DNA of 64,000 nucleotides from Methylophaga thiooxydans DMS010 (lineage in GTDB: Bacteria; Pseudomonadota; Gammaproteobacteria; Nitrosococcales; Methylophagaceae): assembly GCF_000156355.1 (NCBI RefSeq), contig NZ_GG657907.1, positions 1-64,000 on the forward strand, read 5' to 3'. Of the stretch, positions 7,719-16,157 are shown piece by piece. How positions within the stretch are numbered: position 1 is the first letter of the stretch; each line of letters starts with the position of its first letter. Below the pieces are notes generated by a model. That model did no database searches, was not told the origin of the DNA, and was given only the letters and a program-made list of their open reading frames with translations. The position numbers and the translations under genes are program-made.

Positions 7719-8838
7719 CCAACACCTCCAAAGTCTGACCACCGGGTACAAATCCGGGGTGACCGATGTTATTGCGAGAGACGATATCGGTTGCACGATC
7801 AGCGTCTTGGTAGAGCTGATGCGCAATCACTAATGAGGGCAATGTCGCTTGTGGTGTATAGCGACGAACTTGCTTGAGGTTGGCGGCACGTTCTGTCAGG
7901 TCTTGAACCATGGAAGCCCGTAAATCTTGCAGTGCGATATAGGTCTCATCGTCTGCCGCTTGCATTTGCTCATCTAATACCTCAGACAGTTCATCACGTG
8001 CGGCAATCGCATCTTGAGCCGAGTCATAATCACGGGTACTAGCCACTCTGGCCGCTTCAATTTGTGATGATTGTTGTACCAGGTTAATGATTGCCTGCTG
8101 ATTTGAGGCTTGCTGAACACGACTTGGCGTGGTGGTTGGCACGGCGGCTGATTCGCTACCAAAGCTGAACAGTTTACGAAACTGAGTCATGGCAGAAAGA
8201 CTGCCGACACTGCCAATCACCTGCCCCGCTAAGGCATCGGGCAAACCAACAAAATCGGCAATGGTGGCATCGATAACACCTAATCCGGAAAAGCGTGACT
8301 CGATATCGGATAAGACGGTTTTCGCCTGTTCTTTCACCCAACCTGGAAAGCCGGTAACGCTGTATGCCGATGTAAATTGTTGCTTCACTACAGCTTGTGC
8401 GTTTTTGGCCGCTGCATTGACGCGTTGTTGCGTGTCAACTTTTGATGTTGGCTTGGCGCGTGACTCAGCTTTGTAAAAAGTCAGAGTAAATCGGGCAATA
8501 CCACCTTCTTTATTGGTTTCACGCAAACTGCTGGGGCCAGCCTGCACACGGACACGTCCGAGGTAACGATGAACTAAGGTGCCAGAGCCTTTTTTGTTTA
8601 AAGCCTCAATCAGTTTGTCACGCTGCTGCCTGTAATCTTCACCCACTACAAAAGCAGGAAAGGAGTACACAGCATCTTTGCCGCCTAAGTCTTCGGCATA
8701 GGCATCATCTTTAAAGGGATAATCATGCAACTGGACACGGCGACCAAATTCGAGCGTATGGTCATCAACATAAAACTCAACGCCACGGAATGAGGATTGT
8801 TGAAGTTGCTCGCGCCATGTCAATACTTGTTCGGCCAT
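7711..8838 (-). CDS. DNA circularisation/tail protein gpN-like (Mu gp43)
   Basis: A 375-residue protein. The N-terminal domain (residues ~8-125) matches the DNA_circ_N/gpN family: SFRGVEFYVDDHTLEFGRRV, LHDYPFKDD, and GTLVHRYLGRVRVQAG. The name is historical; in Mu, gpN is a baseplate/tail protein. The remainder is helical with Gln-rich segments. It overlaps the tape measure stop and ends on the gpP start, fitting the Mu order. Its role is assembly of the tail hub with gpP. Confidence 0.9.
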   Translation of the reverse strand: MAEQVLTWREQLQQSSFRGVEFYVDDHTLEFGRRVQLHDYPFKDDAYAEDLGGKDAVYSFPAFVVGEDYRQQRDKLIEALNKKGSGTLVHRYLGRVRVQAGPSSLRETNKEGGIARFTLTFYKAESRAKPTSKVDTQQRVNAAAKNAQAVVKQQFTSAYSVTGFPGWVKEQAKTVLSDIESRFSGLGVIDATIADFVGLPDALAGQVIGSVGSLSAMTQFRKLFSFGSESAAVPTTTPSRVQQASNQQAIINLVQQSSQIEAARVASTRDYDSAQDAIAARDELSEVLDEQMQAADDETYIALQDLRASMVQDLTERAANLKQVRRYTPQATLPSLVIAHQLYQDADRATDIVSRNNIGHPGFVPGGQTLEVLDA

Positions 8839-10610
8839 TACAGATTCCCCACTGTAGGGCCAGTATCGACATTAATATCCATGTCATCGCTTTGGATATT
8901 TTTGACCTGGACACGCTTATCGGTGACTTCAATTTGCAGTTGGCTGCGTTTTTCCGCACTTAATGCGGCCTGAGCATTATCATTACCAAACAAAGCCAAG
9001 GCTTTAGCAATCGAACGGCCTAATGCGTCAGCAAACTCAGTGCCTTCTAATGCATTATCATAAATAACCTTACCGGCTCCGTAACCTGCCAAACCAGCAG
9101 CGCCAACTGCTAAACCAGCAGTACCCATCGCTCCGGCACCCATCGCTGCTATTGTTTTCATATTTGGCGCTGCTCTAAGCATTTGCCTACGATTAGGTTT
9201 TTTTACTTTTGGTTTCTTTTTTGGATCCATACCCGTTGGATCCATGCCGCCGCGCATATTGACAACATAAACAGGCGTTACCCCATCCATCCCGCCTAGT
9301 GCACCACCCATGGCGGATTTAGCTTTGCTGCCTTTAACAAAGTCGGAGATACCCTTGCCACCTTTATAGAGTTTCCTCGCTAGGATAGCTGTGCCACCGA
9401 CTGCAACCAGACCTGCTGCACCTTTGATGAGCATATCCAGTGTTTCTTTATCAATGTCATTGATCGTGTCCGCCAATGATTGAATGTAGGTAGTCAGGTT
9501 TGAGTCAGCAAATTGTTGCCAGGCAGTGTAGAGGTTTCGCATAGCGCCTGCGGCATCATTTGCTGCTCTGGTCGAGTCTTCTAATGTGGTGGTGCCATCA
9601 GCGTGGACATTCATGAATTTATCTAAGCTTTCCAGCCCACCAGTGCGCTGGAACTCGGCAGTGGAAGAATTGAATGCACGCATGGCTTCTGCATCAAACA
9701 CGGTGCTTAACAGTGTTTTTTTGCCTTGTGTTTTTTTGATAATGTCGACCATGATTTCATTGATTGGTCGCAACACTTCTTCGCCACGACTTAAAGCTTC
9801 AGCATCAAATATTTTGATGCCGCCGCTTTTGAGCATGTCTATTTTCTTAGCATCACTCAGTGTCCGCATTAAGGCTTCAAAAGCCGTCGCTGCCATCTCT
9901 GATGAGCCGGTACCCTGACGGATAACCTGCAATGCCGCACCCATCTCACGAATAGCAGGAATACCTTGCCGCCCCATCGAGGTGTAAGCGGTGACAACAC
10001 GAGGGCCTAATGCCGCAATATTTTGCAAGGTGAACGCGCCTTCTTTACCTTGCACATTGAGTGTGTCGAGTGCCGTAAGCACGTCTTTTTCCAAGACGAT
10101 GCCCATTTTCTGGAACTCACCTAGCACTTCACCAATCGATGTGCCTTCTGCACCGGTTGCCTGGATGGCTAAACCAATGTTGCGGATATTGGCTTCAGCA
10201 AAGTCCAGGTCACCGGTTTTCTCGACAATAGATTCAATCGCGCTGGTGATTTGACTTGGGTCAACTCTGATGTCGGGTGATTGTGCCGTTTCATAGATTT
10301 TCTTTTTCAGTTCATCGATTGCTTCAGCACCGATATTGGCTTGAATGCCTAGCCGAGTGAAGCGACGCTCAAGCGAGACTAAAAACTTGGCTGTTCCGGC
10401 ACCAGCGGCACCGGTCAATAGTGCGGTGTAACGATTGCCTAACTTATCAAGCCCGTTACCAAAGCTGCTGACACTTCTACGCAACACGCCCATTTGACGT
10501 TGGCCTGTTTTGCTAAAGCGTTTCCAACGGTCTTCATTAACACGCATCTGGCGGCCGAAGTTACCTCCGGCGTTGATGTTGATGCTGGTTGTTAAGTCGT
10601 TTTGGCTCAT
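8838..10610 (-). CDS. Tail tape measure protein
   Basis: A 590-residue tail length ruler. The N-terminal ~100 residues are helical. Residues ~100-330 match the TP901-type minor tail/tape measure core (IETAxSPDIRVDPSQI, TGAEGTSIGEVLGEFQKMG, VQGKEGAFTLQNIAALG). Hydrophobic Ala/Gly-rich segments near 385-405 and 485-515 could insert in the membrane during DNA entry. A basic KKKPKVKKPNRR patch lies at ~460-475. The length predicts a tail around 85-90 nm at 0.15 nm per residue, which is an estimate only. Its ATG overlaps the stop of the frameshifted tail chaperone frame. Confidence 0.93.
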   Translation of the reverse strand: MSQNDLTTSININAGGNFGRQMRVNEDRWKRFSKTGQRQMGVLRRSVSSFGNGLDKLGNRYTALLTGAAGAGTAKFLVSLERRFTRLGIQANIGAEAIDELKKKIYETAQSPDIRVDPSQITSAIESIVEKTGDLDFAEANIRNIGLAIQATGAEGTSIGEVLGEFQKMGIVLEKDVLTALDTLNVQGKEGAFTLQNIAALGPRVVTAYTSMGRQGIPAIREMGAALQVIRQGTGSSEMAATAFEALMRTLSDAKKIDMLKSGGIKIFDAEALSRGEEVLRPINEIMVDIIKKTQGKKTLLSTVFDAEAMRAFNSSTAEFQRTGGLESLDKFMNVHADGTTTLEDSTRAANDAAGAMRNLYTAWQQFADSNLTTYIQSLADTINDIDKETLDMLIKGAAGLVAVGGTAILARKLYKGGKGISDFVKGSKAKSAMGGALGGMDGVTPVYVVNMRGGMDPTGMDPKKKPKVKKPNRRQMLRAAPNMKTIAAMGAGAMGTAGLAVGAAGLAGYGAGKVIYDNALEGTEFADALGRSIAKALALFGNDNAQAALSAEKRSQLQIEVTDKRVQVKNIQSDDMDINVDTGPTVGNL

Positions 10611-10741
10611 CGTTTCATTAGCTGCGTATAAAAGAGTCTTAAAGGTCTATTTAATGTGTAGTTAAGAGGCGTCTGGCTGTACTGGCTGAACTTAATCGTC
10701 TGCCAGTTCAGGTTCTCCGCCAGACGCATCATGCTTCCCCC
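10607..10741 (-). CDS. Frameshift extension of tail assembly chaperone (gp42-like)
   Basis: After the gp41-like gene there is an otherwise empty ~80-bp gap before the tape measure gene. The +1/-2 frame is open from the G5 run at 10737-10741 to a TGA at 10607-10609, which overlaps the tape measure ATG. A ribosome shift on CGG-GGG-AAG by -2 re-pairs tRNA-Gly on GGG perfectly. The extension would add about 43 residues starting GSMMRLAENL. Mu and related phages are known to make gp41/gp42 by frameshifting here. The site is read from sequence; use of it is inference. Confidence 0.6.
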   Translation of the reverse strand, partial: GGSMMRLAENLNWQTIKFSQYSQTPLNYTLNRPLRLFYTQLMKR

Positions 10742-11072
10742 GCTGCATGACAGACTCCAGCACTGCCTGGTCTAATCGTTCTGCATGAAACTGAAGCAGC
10801 TCAAAATCTTCACGGTGAAATTTACGCAGGTCATCAATATCAACAATGCCGTCATAATCACCAATAGATTCAATCTGCTTCGCCAAGGTATGAAGCCCCA
10901 TCAATGTCGGACTGACAGCAAACACATAGCCATCATCTGATGCCGTGACACGTTCAGACGCTAGCCCCGCATCAATGATGTCTCCAGGGGTTAACTCTCG
11001 CAGCAAGACTGTAGTGTGGGTTTTATCGCCCATTTTGACGCCGTGTTCGAGTGAAATTGTTATCGTGGCCAT
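10692..11072 (-). CDS. Tail assembly chaperone gp41-like
   Basis: A 126-residue homologue of Mu gp41 (PF10109-type tail assembly protein): ITISLEHGVKMGDKTHTTV, LLRELTPGDIIDA, and a C-terminal DFELLQFHAERLD. It coats the tape measure protein during tail tube assembly and is not expected in virions. The ATG at 11072 is preceded by GGAGAAGG and follows the tube stop at 11077; the longer frame from 11120 is basic nonsense overlapping the tube gene. A G5 slip site near its 3' end may give a longer frameshift form. Confidence 0.88.
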   Translation of the reverse strand: MATITISLEHGVKMGDKTHTTVLLRELTPGDIIDAGLASERVTASDDGYVFAVSPTLMGLHTLAKQIESIGDYDGIVDIDDLRKFHREDFELLQFHAERLDQAVLESVMQRGKHDASGGEPELADD

Positions 11073-11076
11073 GCGT

Positions 11077-11427
11077 TTATACCTTCTCCGCCATATCGCC
11101 TGACATCTCGACATCCGCACTGGTCATGCCATGCTCAATCACATTCACAGTGAAGGCGTTACGCATTAAATAACGTTGGCCGGTATCAGTGATAAACGTG
11201 ACGGTTTTGTTTTTCCACTTATTCACCTCTGTCACGTCAACCGTTGACGTGAGCAGGATTTTAAACTTCAGGTTCGGTGGTGAATCTGATTCGGTGAAAT
11301 AGGTTTTGCCACCATGGCTCGACGGTTCTCTTGAAACACCACCCGGATCTAACGTGGCTTCGTTTTCTGACTCAATAACACCGCCGTCAATTCTGACTTT
11401 TACTTTTCCTGTGACTTGTTCGCTCAT
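11077..11427 (-). CDS. Tail tube protein (Mu gpM)
   Basis: A 116-residue phage tail tube protein. It has the family's GKVKVRIDGGVIESENEATL start, a GGVSREP segment and KNKTVTFITDTGQRYLMRNAF strand region (quoted in parts), ending in SGDMAEKV. It forms the inner tube within the contractile sheath. It follows the sheath gene by 15 bp with a TAGGAGTAAGC ribosome site. Order sheath-tube-chaperone-tape measure is standard for myoviruses of the Mu type. Confidence 0.93.
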   Translation of the reverse strand: MSEQVTGKVKVRIDGGVIESENEATLDPGGVSREPSSHGGKTYFTESDSPPNLKFKILLTSTVDVTEVNKWKNKTVTFITDTGQRYLMRNAFTVNVIEHGMTSADVEMSGDMAEKV

Positions 11428-11442
11428 TGCTTACTCCTAAAT

Positions 11443-12909
11443 TTAACGACGATATTCAGTGTGCACAGCCGTGACACGTAGGTTATTGATGAGTTTTGGT
11501 GAGTCATACATATCCAGACGGTCTGGATCGTCATCATGAATTTCAGCGATGATTGTGGCTTTATAACCTTCATAATCCTGGCACCAGCCGCGATCCATAA
11601 AGACGGTATACAAGGCTAAAAACTCATCTTCCATGGCATTAGGCGTCACCACCGCCTGACCGGCTGGAATATCAAAATCATCATCCGCCAGCTTGTGACG
11701 CGGGAATTTTTGAGACACCATTGCCCGTTGCTCAAAGCGGATGCGTTCTAATGTTTCTGCCGTGTTGATGTTGAGATAACTGTCATCAGCAAAGCCGGAC
11801 GCATTGGTTTGATACATACTGATTTGACGTTCAATTCGTACCAATCCACCACGATCAACACTGTAAGTAGCAATACCATCGAACAGCAGCTGATTACGCT
11901 CGGTACCATCCCAACGCAGTTCTTTTTTCGGTGGCTTAATACCAGGCAATGCCAGCGTTCTTAGCTGACGTGCCGGGTCAATTTGCAAGGAAGCGGCAGC
12001 GACAACACAATTGACGCCAGCCCATAGATAAGGCGGAGTCGGTGAGTCATTGGTACCCATGCAGGTGACGTGTGGGCCATTTCGTCCACTGCCAAAAGTC
12101 CCGGTTTCTGAGTGGGTGCCTTTAAACGCAGTAAATGCCCGAAAGCCGATGGCACGCATTGGCCCCCAGCGACTTTCTGCTTCGGCTTCTAGCACCACTA
12201 AGTTGGCTGTATCGGTATAAGGCACTGCAAGCCAGTTGTACCATTCATCACCAATAGCAGTGAACACATCAGTAAGATCAGGATTACCGGTACCGCCAGA
12301 CATGGCCACAAAGGTGAGGCCGACACCATCAGGCAAGGCTTCATCGTAGAAATTGAGTCGCATATCAATATCGTTGCCGGTTTCACCTTTCCACTTACAA
12401 GTGATATCGACCTCAGTCGACTCTGCACCATTAACTTCGGCTGTTACCGGTAAGGTCGTCTCTGCCGTAATGGCTGCAACGATAGCGCTGGCAATATCTT
12501 CATCCGTGTCAGCAGCGTCAACACCAATGAGTAAGCGATAGCCTGCGATGTAAAGAAAGACTGTGCCTCCTCGCGTGGCCGGGCCAGTAACGGTGATTGA
12601 CCCGGTTGCTTGTTCACCGCCTGATGCATCATCTAAAGCCAAGAACCACTTTTCAGTAAACTGATCGGCATTGATTTGTGCCTTGCCCATTTCAGCCAAC
12701 ATAGAGCCTCGACCAAAATACGCTTCCAATTCTTCAGGGCTATTGGCACGAACTGCTTGCCCCGCTGGAATCGTGCCGGTTGACAGTCGCTGACCGATAA
12801 CCAGCATTTTAAAATCAATATTGGCATTACCTGCCAACCGATTACTGAACTCAATGGCTGTAAACGGTAGACGTAATTTTTCAGGAATCGTATCAAAAGA
12901 AATAGCCAT
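11443..12909 (-). CDS. Contractile tail sheath protein (Mu gpL)
   Basis: A 488-residue sheath subunit (PF04984 type). Recognisable parts are the N-terminal SFDTIPEKLRLPFTAIEFSN, FGRGSMLAEMGKA, the GGTGNPDLTDVFTAIGDEWYNW segment (quoted by parts) and the C-terminal YEGYKATIIAEIHDDDPDR, which ends in conserved LRVTAVHTEYRR. It encloses the tail tube and contracts at infection. Length agrees with Mu gpL (495 residues). It shows this prophage encodes a myovirus. Confidence 0.95.
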   Translation of the reverse strand: MAISFDTIPEKLRLPFTAIEFSNRLAGNANIDFKMLVIGQRLSTGTIPAGQAVRANSPEELEAYFGRGSMLAEMGKAQINADQFTEKWFLALDDASGGEQATGSITVTGPATRGGTVFLYIAGYRLLIGVDAADTDEDIASAIVAAITAETTLPVTAEVNGAESTEVDITCKWKGETGNDIDMRLNFYDEALPDGVGLTFVAMSGGTGNPDLTDVFTAIGDEWYNWLAVPYTDTANLVVLEAEAESRWGPMRAIGFRAFTAFKGTHSETGTFGSGRNGPHVTCMGTNDSPTPPYLWAGVNCVVAAASLQIDPARQLRTLALPGIKPPKKELRWDGTERNQLLFDGIATYSVDRGGLVRIERQISMYQTNASGFADDSYLNINTAETLERIRFEQRAMVSQKFPRHKLADDDFDIPAGQAVVTPNAMEDEFLALYTVFMDRGWCQDYEGYKATIIAEIHDDDPDRLDMYDSPKLINNLRVTAVHTEYRR

Positions 12910-12911
12910 GC

Positions 12912-13160
12912 TTATGCATCCTTATCAGTTGAATCTGTGGGTTTGGCAGCAACGGCTTTTTTGGCATCCGTTTTAGCCTTGGCCAACGCTTTTTTAATGT
13001 CGGCGTCACTGGTTAGCTCAATCGCATCACCGTCTTTTATCCGCTTCAGGTAATACACTTCACGTGGCACGTATTCACCGTGCTGATTTAACAGACCGCC
13101 GCGTAGCTTTCGCACATTGACAGCCTGCTTGGCGGGTTTGATAAAAATTCGGTCTGGCAT
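12912..13160 (-). CDS. gp38-like small protein (DUF2635)
   Basis: An 82-residue protein matching DUF2635/Mu gp38. It begins with FIKPAKQAVNVRKLRGG and contains YVPREVYYLKRIKDGDAIEL, then an Ala/Lys/Asp-rich tail from residue 55 to the end. Its function in Mu is not settled; it sits invariably between gp37 and the sheath gene. The Lys/Ala tail is probably helical and disordered when alone. Three bases separate it from gp37. Confidence 0.82.
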   Translation of the reverse strand: MPDRIFIKPAKQAVNVRKLRGGLLNQHGEYVPREVYYLKRIKDGDAIELTSDADIKKALAKAKTDAKKAVAAKPTDSTDKDA

Positions 13161-13163
13161 GGT

Positions 13164-13727
13164 TTATTGCTCCAATGTTATGTGGTCAATAGCGTCGGGT
13201 TCGTCGTCGCCGTCGACCAATGAATGTTCAGCATGAAAGGTGACAAAATCAGCCAACGTTGATGGGTCAAAGTCATTAGGAAATGGCATATTTGGCAACT
13301 CAAAAGTGACGGCATACATCGTGGCTTTGAAGCTTTGCTCCAGCTGCATTGAAAACAGATTCCTGACATTCTTCAGCGCCAGTGAACCGACCCCTGCAAT
13401 CGTCGATTCATGCAGCTTAGGAATCAGTGCCGCTAAAATGTCATAAGCACCAATGGTGGTTGTGTCACCTCGACGCCGGGCGCTGTGGTTACCAACGTGA
13501 CGGGTGATGACATACACATCAAAACGGCCATTGAGGCTACCGCGTGAGTTGCCTTGACCACCGAGAAACGTGGTGTAAACGCCCGGCGTTCTGTTTGAGG
13601 CAACCAACTGTTTCAGTACTGCCAAGTTCAACGCGCTGGGTAACACTTCAGCAGCGCTTAATGTATTGCCAAATAACGCCTGTGCTTTTTCAATGATGTG
13701 ATCTTCAACGGTGCTAATGCTGTTCAT
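13164..13727 (-). CDS. gp37-like tail terminator candidate (DUF1834)
   Basis: A 187-residue homologue of Mu gp37 (DUF1834). Visible family features are an N-terminal helix (VEDHIIEKAQALFG), a GRFDVYVITRHVGNHSARRRGD strand pair (quoted in pieces) and a GAYDILAALIPKLH helix. In Mu this position is thought to supply a tail completion or connector protein. It overlaps the gp36 stop by four bases. The acidic C-terminus (DGDDEPDAIDH) is notable. Confidence 0.85.
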   Translation of the reverse strand: MNSISTVEDHIIEKAQALFGNTLSAAEVLPSALNLAVLKQLVASNRTPGVYTTFLGGQGNSRGSLNGRFDVYVITRHVGNHSARRRGDTTTIGAYDILAALIPKLHESTIAGVGSLALKNVRNLFSMQLEQSFKATMYAVTFELPNMPFPNDFDPSTLADFVTFHAEHSLVDGDDEPDAIDHITLEQ

Positions 13728-14143
13728 ATAAAGCTCTTATCTTTACGGTTAAAGACATTGCCACCGGTGTTGATTTTCACTGTGTTTTGGCTGAGAGGTT
13801 TGGCACCTTCTGTACTGATACCAATGCTCAATTCGCCACGGGCGATGCTTTTGAGTGACTTGACTGCTTCGTTGTACCGGTCTTTTACTTCATCGGGCGC
13901 TAGATTTTCGTACAAGTAATAGCGTGTAATTTCGCAAGCAATACGCACCAATGACCTTGGCAGCGGGTCAATCGGCAGGCTGTAACGGCCACCCAGATAA
14001 CCATCAATCATGCTGTCTGAGTCGGCAATGGCTAAATTAATGACGTCCGTGTCCAGCTGACCCGTGTTTTGCTTATCCGTAAGCTGGATCAGTTCATCCT
14101 CTCCATATCGGGTGACCAGGTCTTGTTGTGTGCAGTAAGGCAT
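13724..14143 (-). CDS. gp36-like head-tail connector (DUF1320)
   Basis: A 139-residue homologue of Mu gp36 (DUF1320). It starts with MPYCTQQDLVTRYGEDEL, contains the SMIDGYLGGRYSLPI helix-loop and a second ARIACEITRYYLYEN-type helix, then a basic C-terminus. These all-helical proteins act as head-tail adaptors placed below the portal. It follows the FluMu_N-type gene by 15 bp and is coupled to gp37 by overlap. Confidence 0.9.
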   Translation of the reverse strand: MPYCTQQDLVTRYGEDELIQLTDKQNTGQLDTDVINLAIADSDSMIDGYLGGRYSLPIDPLPRSLVRIACEITRYYLYENLAPDEVKDRYNEAVKSLKSIARGELSIGISTEGAKPLSQNTVKINTGGNVFNRKDKSFI

Positions 14144-14158
14144 CGTTGAGATATCCGC

Positions 14159-14581
14159 TTATAGCTCGACAACGCTGAACATCGGATCGGCTTCCAGGAT
14201 GGCGACCTCTTCTTCGCTCAGCTCGACATCATCACTGCCTGACCAGGCACGACCTAAACGACGAAACCCATCCCGCATCACGGTCACACGGTAGTGTGGT
14301 AAAGCGTTCTGTTTGGTGCTTGGTTTAGAATCAGGGTCACTGTCGGTTGTAGTGGTTGTTGTGGTTGTGCTGTTTTTGTCTGAGTCACCGCCACCCCCAT
14401 TATCATCAGCTTCTGAATTCGTTTTAGACTGAGCCTGCTTTTCGTCCTGAATGACTTTCCAGGCTTCATCACGCTCTTTGGCTGTAATGCTGTCCAGACC
14501 ATCAAACTTTTTCAGTTCTTCGACGGTAGGCTTTTTGTCGAATGCCTTCTCACGTAGCAGTTGTAGTAAGTTTTCCATCAT
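14159..14581 (-). CDS. HI1506-like phage protein with FluMu N-type domain
   Basis: A 140-residue protein in the position of Mu gp35. The C-terminal ~45 residues (YRVTVMRDGFRRLGRAWSG, then EEEVAILEADPMFSV) resemble the Mu-like FluMu N-terminal domain seen in HI1506-related proteins. The N-terminal ~55 residues form helices. Between them lies an Asp/Gly-rich linker and a run of eight threonines (residues 72-79, positions 14345-14368). Function is unknown; it may be a minor head protein. The ribosome site is AAGGA 5 bp upstream, directly after a long hairpin. Confidence 0.75.
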   Translation of the reverse strand: MMENLLQLLREKAFDKKPTVEELKKFDGLDSITAKERDEAWKVIQDEKQAQSKTNSEADDNGGGGDSDKNSTTTTTTTTDSDPDSKPSTKQNALPHYRVTVMRDGFRRLGRAWSGSDDVELSEEEVAILEADPMFSVVEL

Positions 14582-14598
14582 GCGTTCCTTATCTTGGT

Positions 14599-14624
14599 TA
14601 TCAGGGCGGAAAACCGCCCTGATA
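14599..14624 (-). terminator. 11-bp perfect hairpin after the capsid gene
   Basis: TATCAGGGCGG pairs perfectly with CCGCCCTGATA around a 4-base loop, 24 bp past the major capsid stop and just upstream of the next ribosome site. No T-run follows on the minus strand, so it is more likely a partial terminator or 3'-end stabiliser of capsid mRNA than a full stop. The downstream head/tail genes must be read through it. Confidence 0.5.
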
Positions 14625-14647
14625 AAGTTGTCTTAAAGGCTGATTAA

Positions 14648-15718
14648 CTACGCGCCGCCGGTGGAACCGACAGACAGTTGCCAGAAGCCATACACGCCAG
14701 TCGCTCGCGCTTCGGCACCAAACTTGTATTCACGCTTATTGAATACATCATCGTTTTCCATATCCGTCTGGCTGACGAAGACAGGCTTCTTACGCATCTG
14801 GATAATGAAAGGCTTCACAGCGTTGCGGGTGTGGTGGAGGAACCAGACAGTATCAGACGTTAACCCCGGATTGACTTCAATTTTGGCTGTGCCTTTGTAG
14901 GGGTTCGGGCTGTCATCGTCGAGCTTGTCGGCTTCGACCAATTTACGTGCGACAGCTTCCAAAGCCGGTGGCACTTCGAGCAAGTCGGGTACCAGACGCA
15001 ATGGCATGCCTTCGTCATCGGTGAACTTCATCATTGCAGTACGTGCCGCACCGTAAGACGCCGCTGCAGCCGCTGATGTTGCCGCGCTCAATGCCACTGT
15101 CAGTTTGTTCGATACCGAATCTTCATTCACTTCATGATCGGTGTCATAGAAGTACTGACCATCAAGACCTTCATTAATAAAGGCGTTGTTTTTCAGATCG
15201 TCCAAGATGATGTCGTGCAGTTCACCCGCTGAGTCACCCGCCATATTGGCTTGGGTGTTGTAGATACCCAAGGTGTCATCTTCGATATCGTTACGATCAA
15301 CCGCGATGGTCGTTTCCCAATCTTCATTGGTGGCAGTGTATTTACCGGCTTTCAAGGCTTTGACATGCTTTTCACCCACCCATTTACGCATTTTCGGGAA
15401 ACGTTCTAACCAGGCGTAGTCTTCGGTCTTGGTGCTAGACATGACCTCCATCGCAGTCAGTTGCCAGTTACTGGTTCGGGCTTTGAGTGCGTTATGGAAG
15501 ACGGTTTTCAGGCCAATAAAAATATCTTGAATAGCCTGTTTGTTAATGATGATGCCGCCAAACGCCAGCATTGGCATTGCATCACCCATCATGGCCGTAT
15601 TCAATGAGGCAGGGCCGGTCATTAGGCTGGCTGGCAATGACCAGTCAGCCGCCATCGCGGAGGTCATCATTACGAGAGCGCCGACGATGGCCATCGGCAA
15701 GAGAATCAGTTTTTTCAT
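14648..15718 (-). CDS. Major capsid protein (Mu gpT) with signal-like N-terminus
   Basis: A 356-residue major head subunit of the Mu gpT family. The conserved part begins at about residue 56 (IIINKQAIQDIFIGLKTVF) and includes KMRKWVGEKHVKAL, NDIEDDTLGIY and the C-terminal ARATGVYGFWQLSVGSTGGA (20 residues). Residues 1-55 precede the usual gpT start. Residues 1-24 look like a Sec signal peptide: MKK, a 16-residue hydrophobic core and SAMA-ADW. A strong AAGGA 7 bp before the ATG at 15718 argues that this start is real. The extension might be removed by the prohead protease or act as a scaffold-like segment. Confidence 0.93.
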   Translation of the reverse strand: MKKLILLPMAIVGALVMMTSAMAADWSLPASLMTGPASLNTAMMGDAMPMLAFGGIIINKQAIQDIFIGLKTVFHNALKARTSNWQLTAMEVMSSTKTEDYAWLERFPKMRKWVGEKHVKALKAGKYTATNEDWETTIAVDRNDIEDDTLGIYNTQANMAGDSAGELHDIILDDLKNNAFINEGLDGQYFYDTDHEVNEDSVSNKLTVALSAATSAAAAASYGAARTAMMKFTDDEGMPLRLVPDLLEVPPALEAVARKLVEADKLDDDSPNPYKGTAKIEVNPGLTSDTVWFLHHTRNAVKPFIIQMRKKPVFVSQTDMENDDVFNKREYKFGAEARATGVYGFWQLSVGSTGGA

Positions 15719-15755
15719 GGTGTCATCCTTATTAATTAGCTAAACCAGTGAAGTC

Positions 15756-16157
15756 TTAGTCGAATTTGACCCAGACGCCGTCAACATCAACGTCGACAAT
15801 CTTGCCTGCAGCACTACGGGAGCCGGTGTCGTCAGTGTTAGCCACTGTCTGGTCATCGACGATGTAAGCGGTGGCTTCGATATCGGTGCGGTCAATCGAG
15901 CCATCGTTTGCAAACAAGAACGTGCCTTTGCGTACATCAATGGCTTTATCACCGGCAGAGCCAGCACCGTTATCAACGTGCTGGTCTGCACGGCCTACGG
16001 CTTTCAAACCGGTTGCCGTTGAACCAGCCTCAGCATTGCCAGATGAATCAAGCACAACAATAGAGCCAGCAAAGATGACACTTGATGCCGCCACTGGATG
16101 GTTGTGAACTTCACCTAACCGTTGCGGGGTATTACGGTCTTTGGTTAATGCGGCCAT
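15756..16157 (-). CDS. Putative capsid cement/decoration protein
   Basis: A 133-residue protein, mostly beta strand with many small residues: GSIVVLDSSGNAEAG, GRADQHVDNGAGSAGDKAI, and a C-terminal DGVWVKFD. Small beta proteins between prohead protease and major capsid in Mu-like phages act as head decoration or cement proteins. The ATG overlaps the protease stop (TAATG), so it is coupled. Family assignment comes mainly from position and composition. Confidence 0.7.
   Translation of the reverse strand: MAALTKDRNTPQRLGEVHNHPVAASSVIFAGSIVVLDSSGNAEAGSTATGLKAVGRADQHVDNGAGSAGDKAIDVRKGTFLFANDGSIDRTDIEATAYIVDDQTVANTDDTGSRSAAGKIVDVDVDGVWVKFD

Noticed and set aside
7719..7826. N-terminal extension of the gpP-like protein
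   Set aside because: Would overlap gpN by more than 100 bp; a strong ribosome site precedes ATG 7718.
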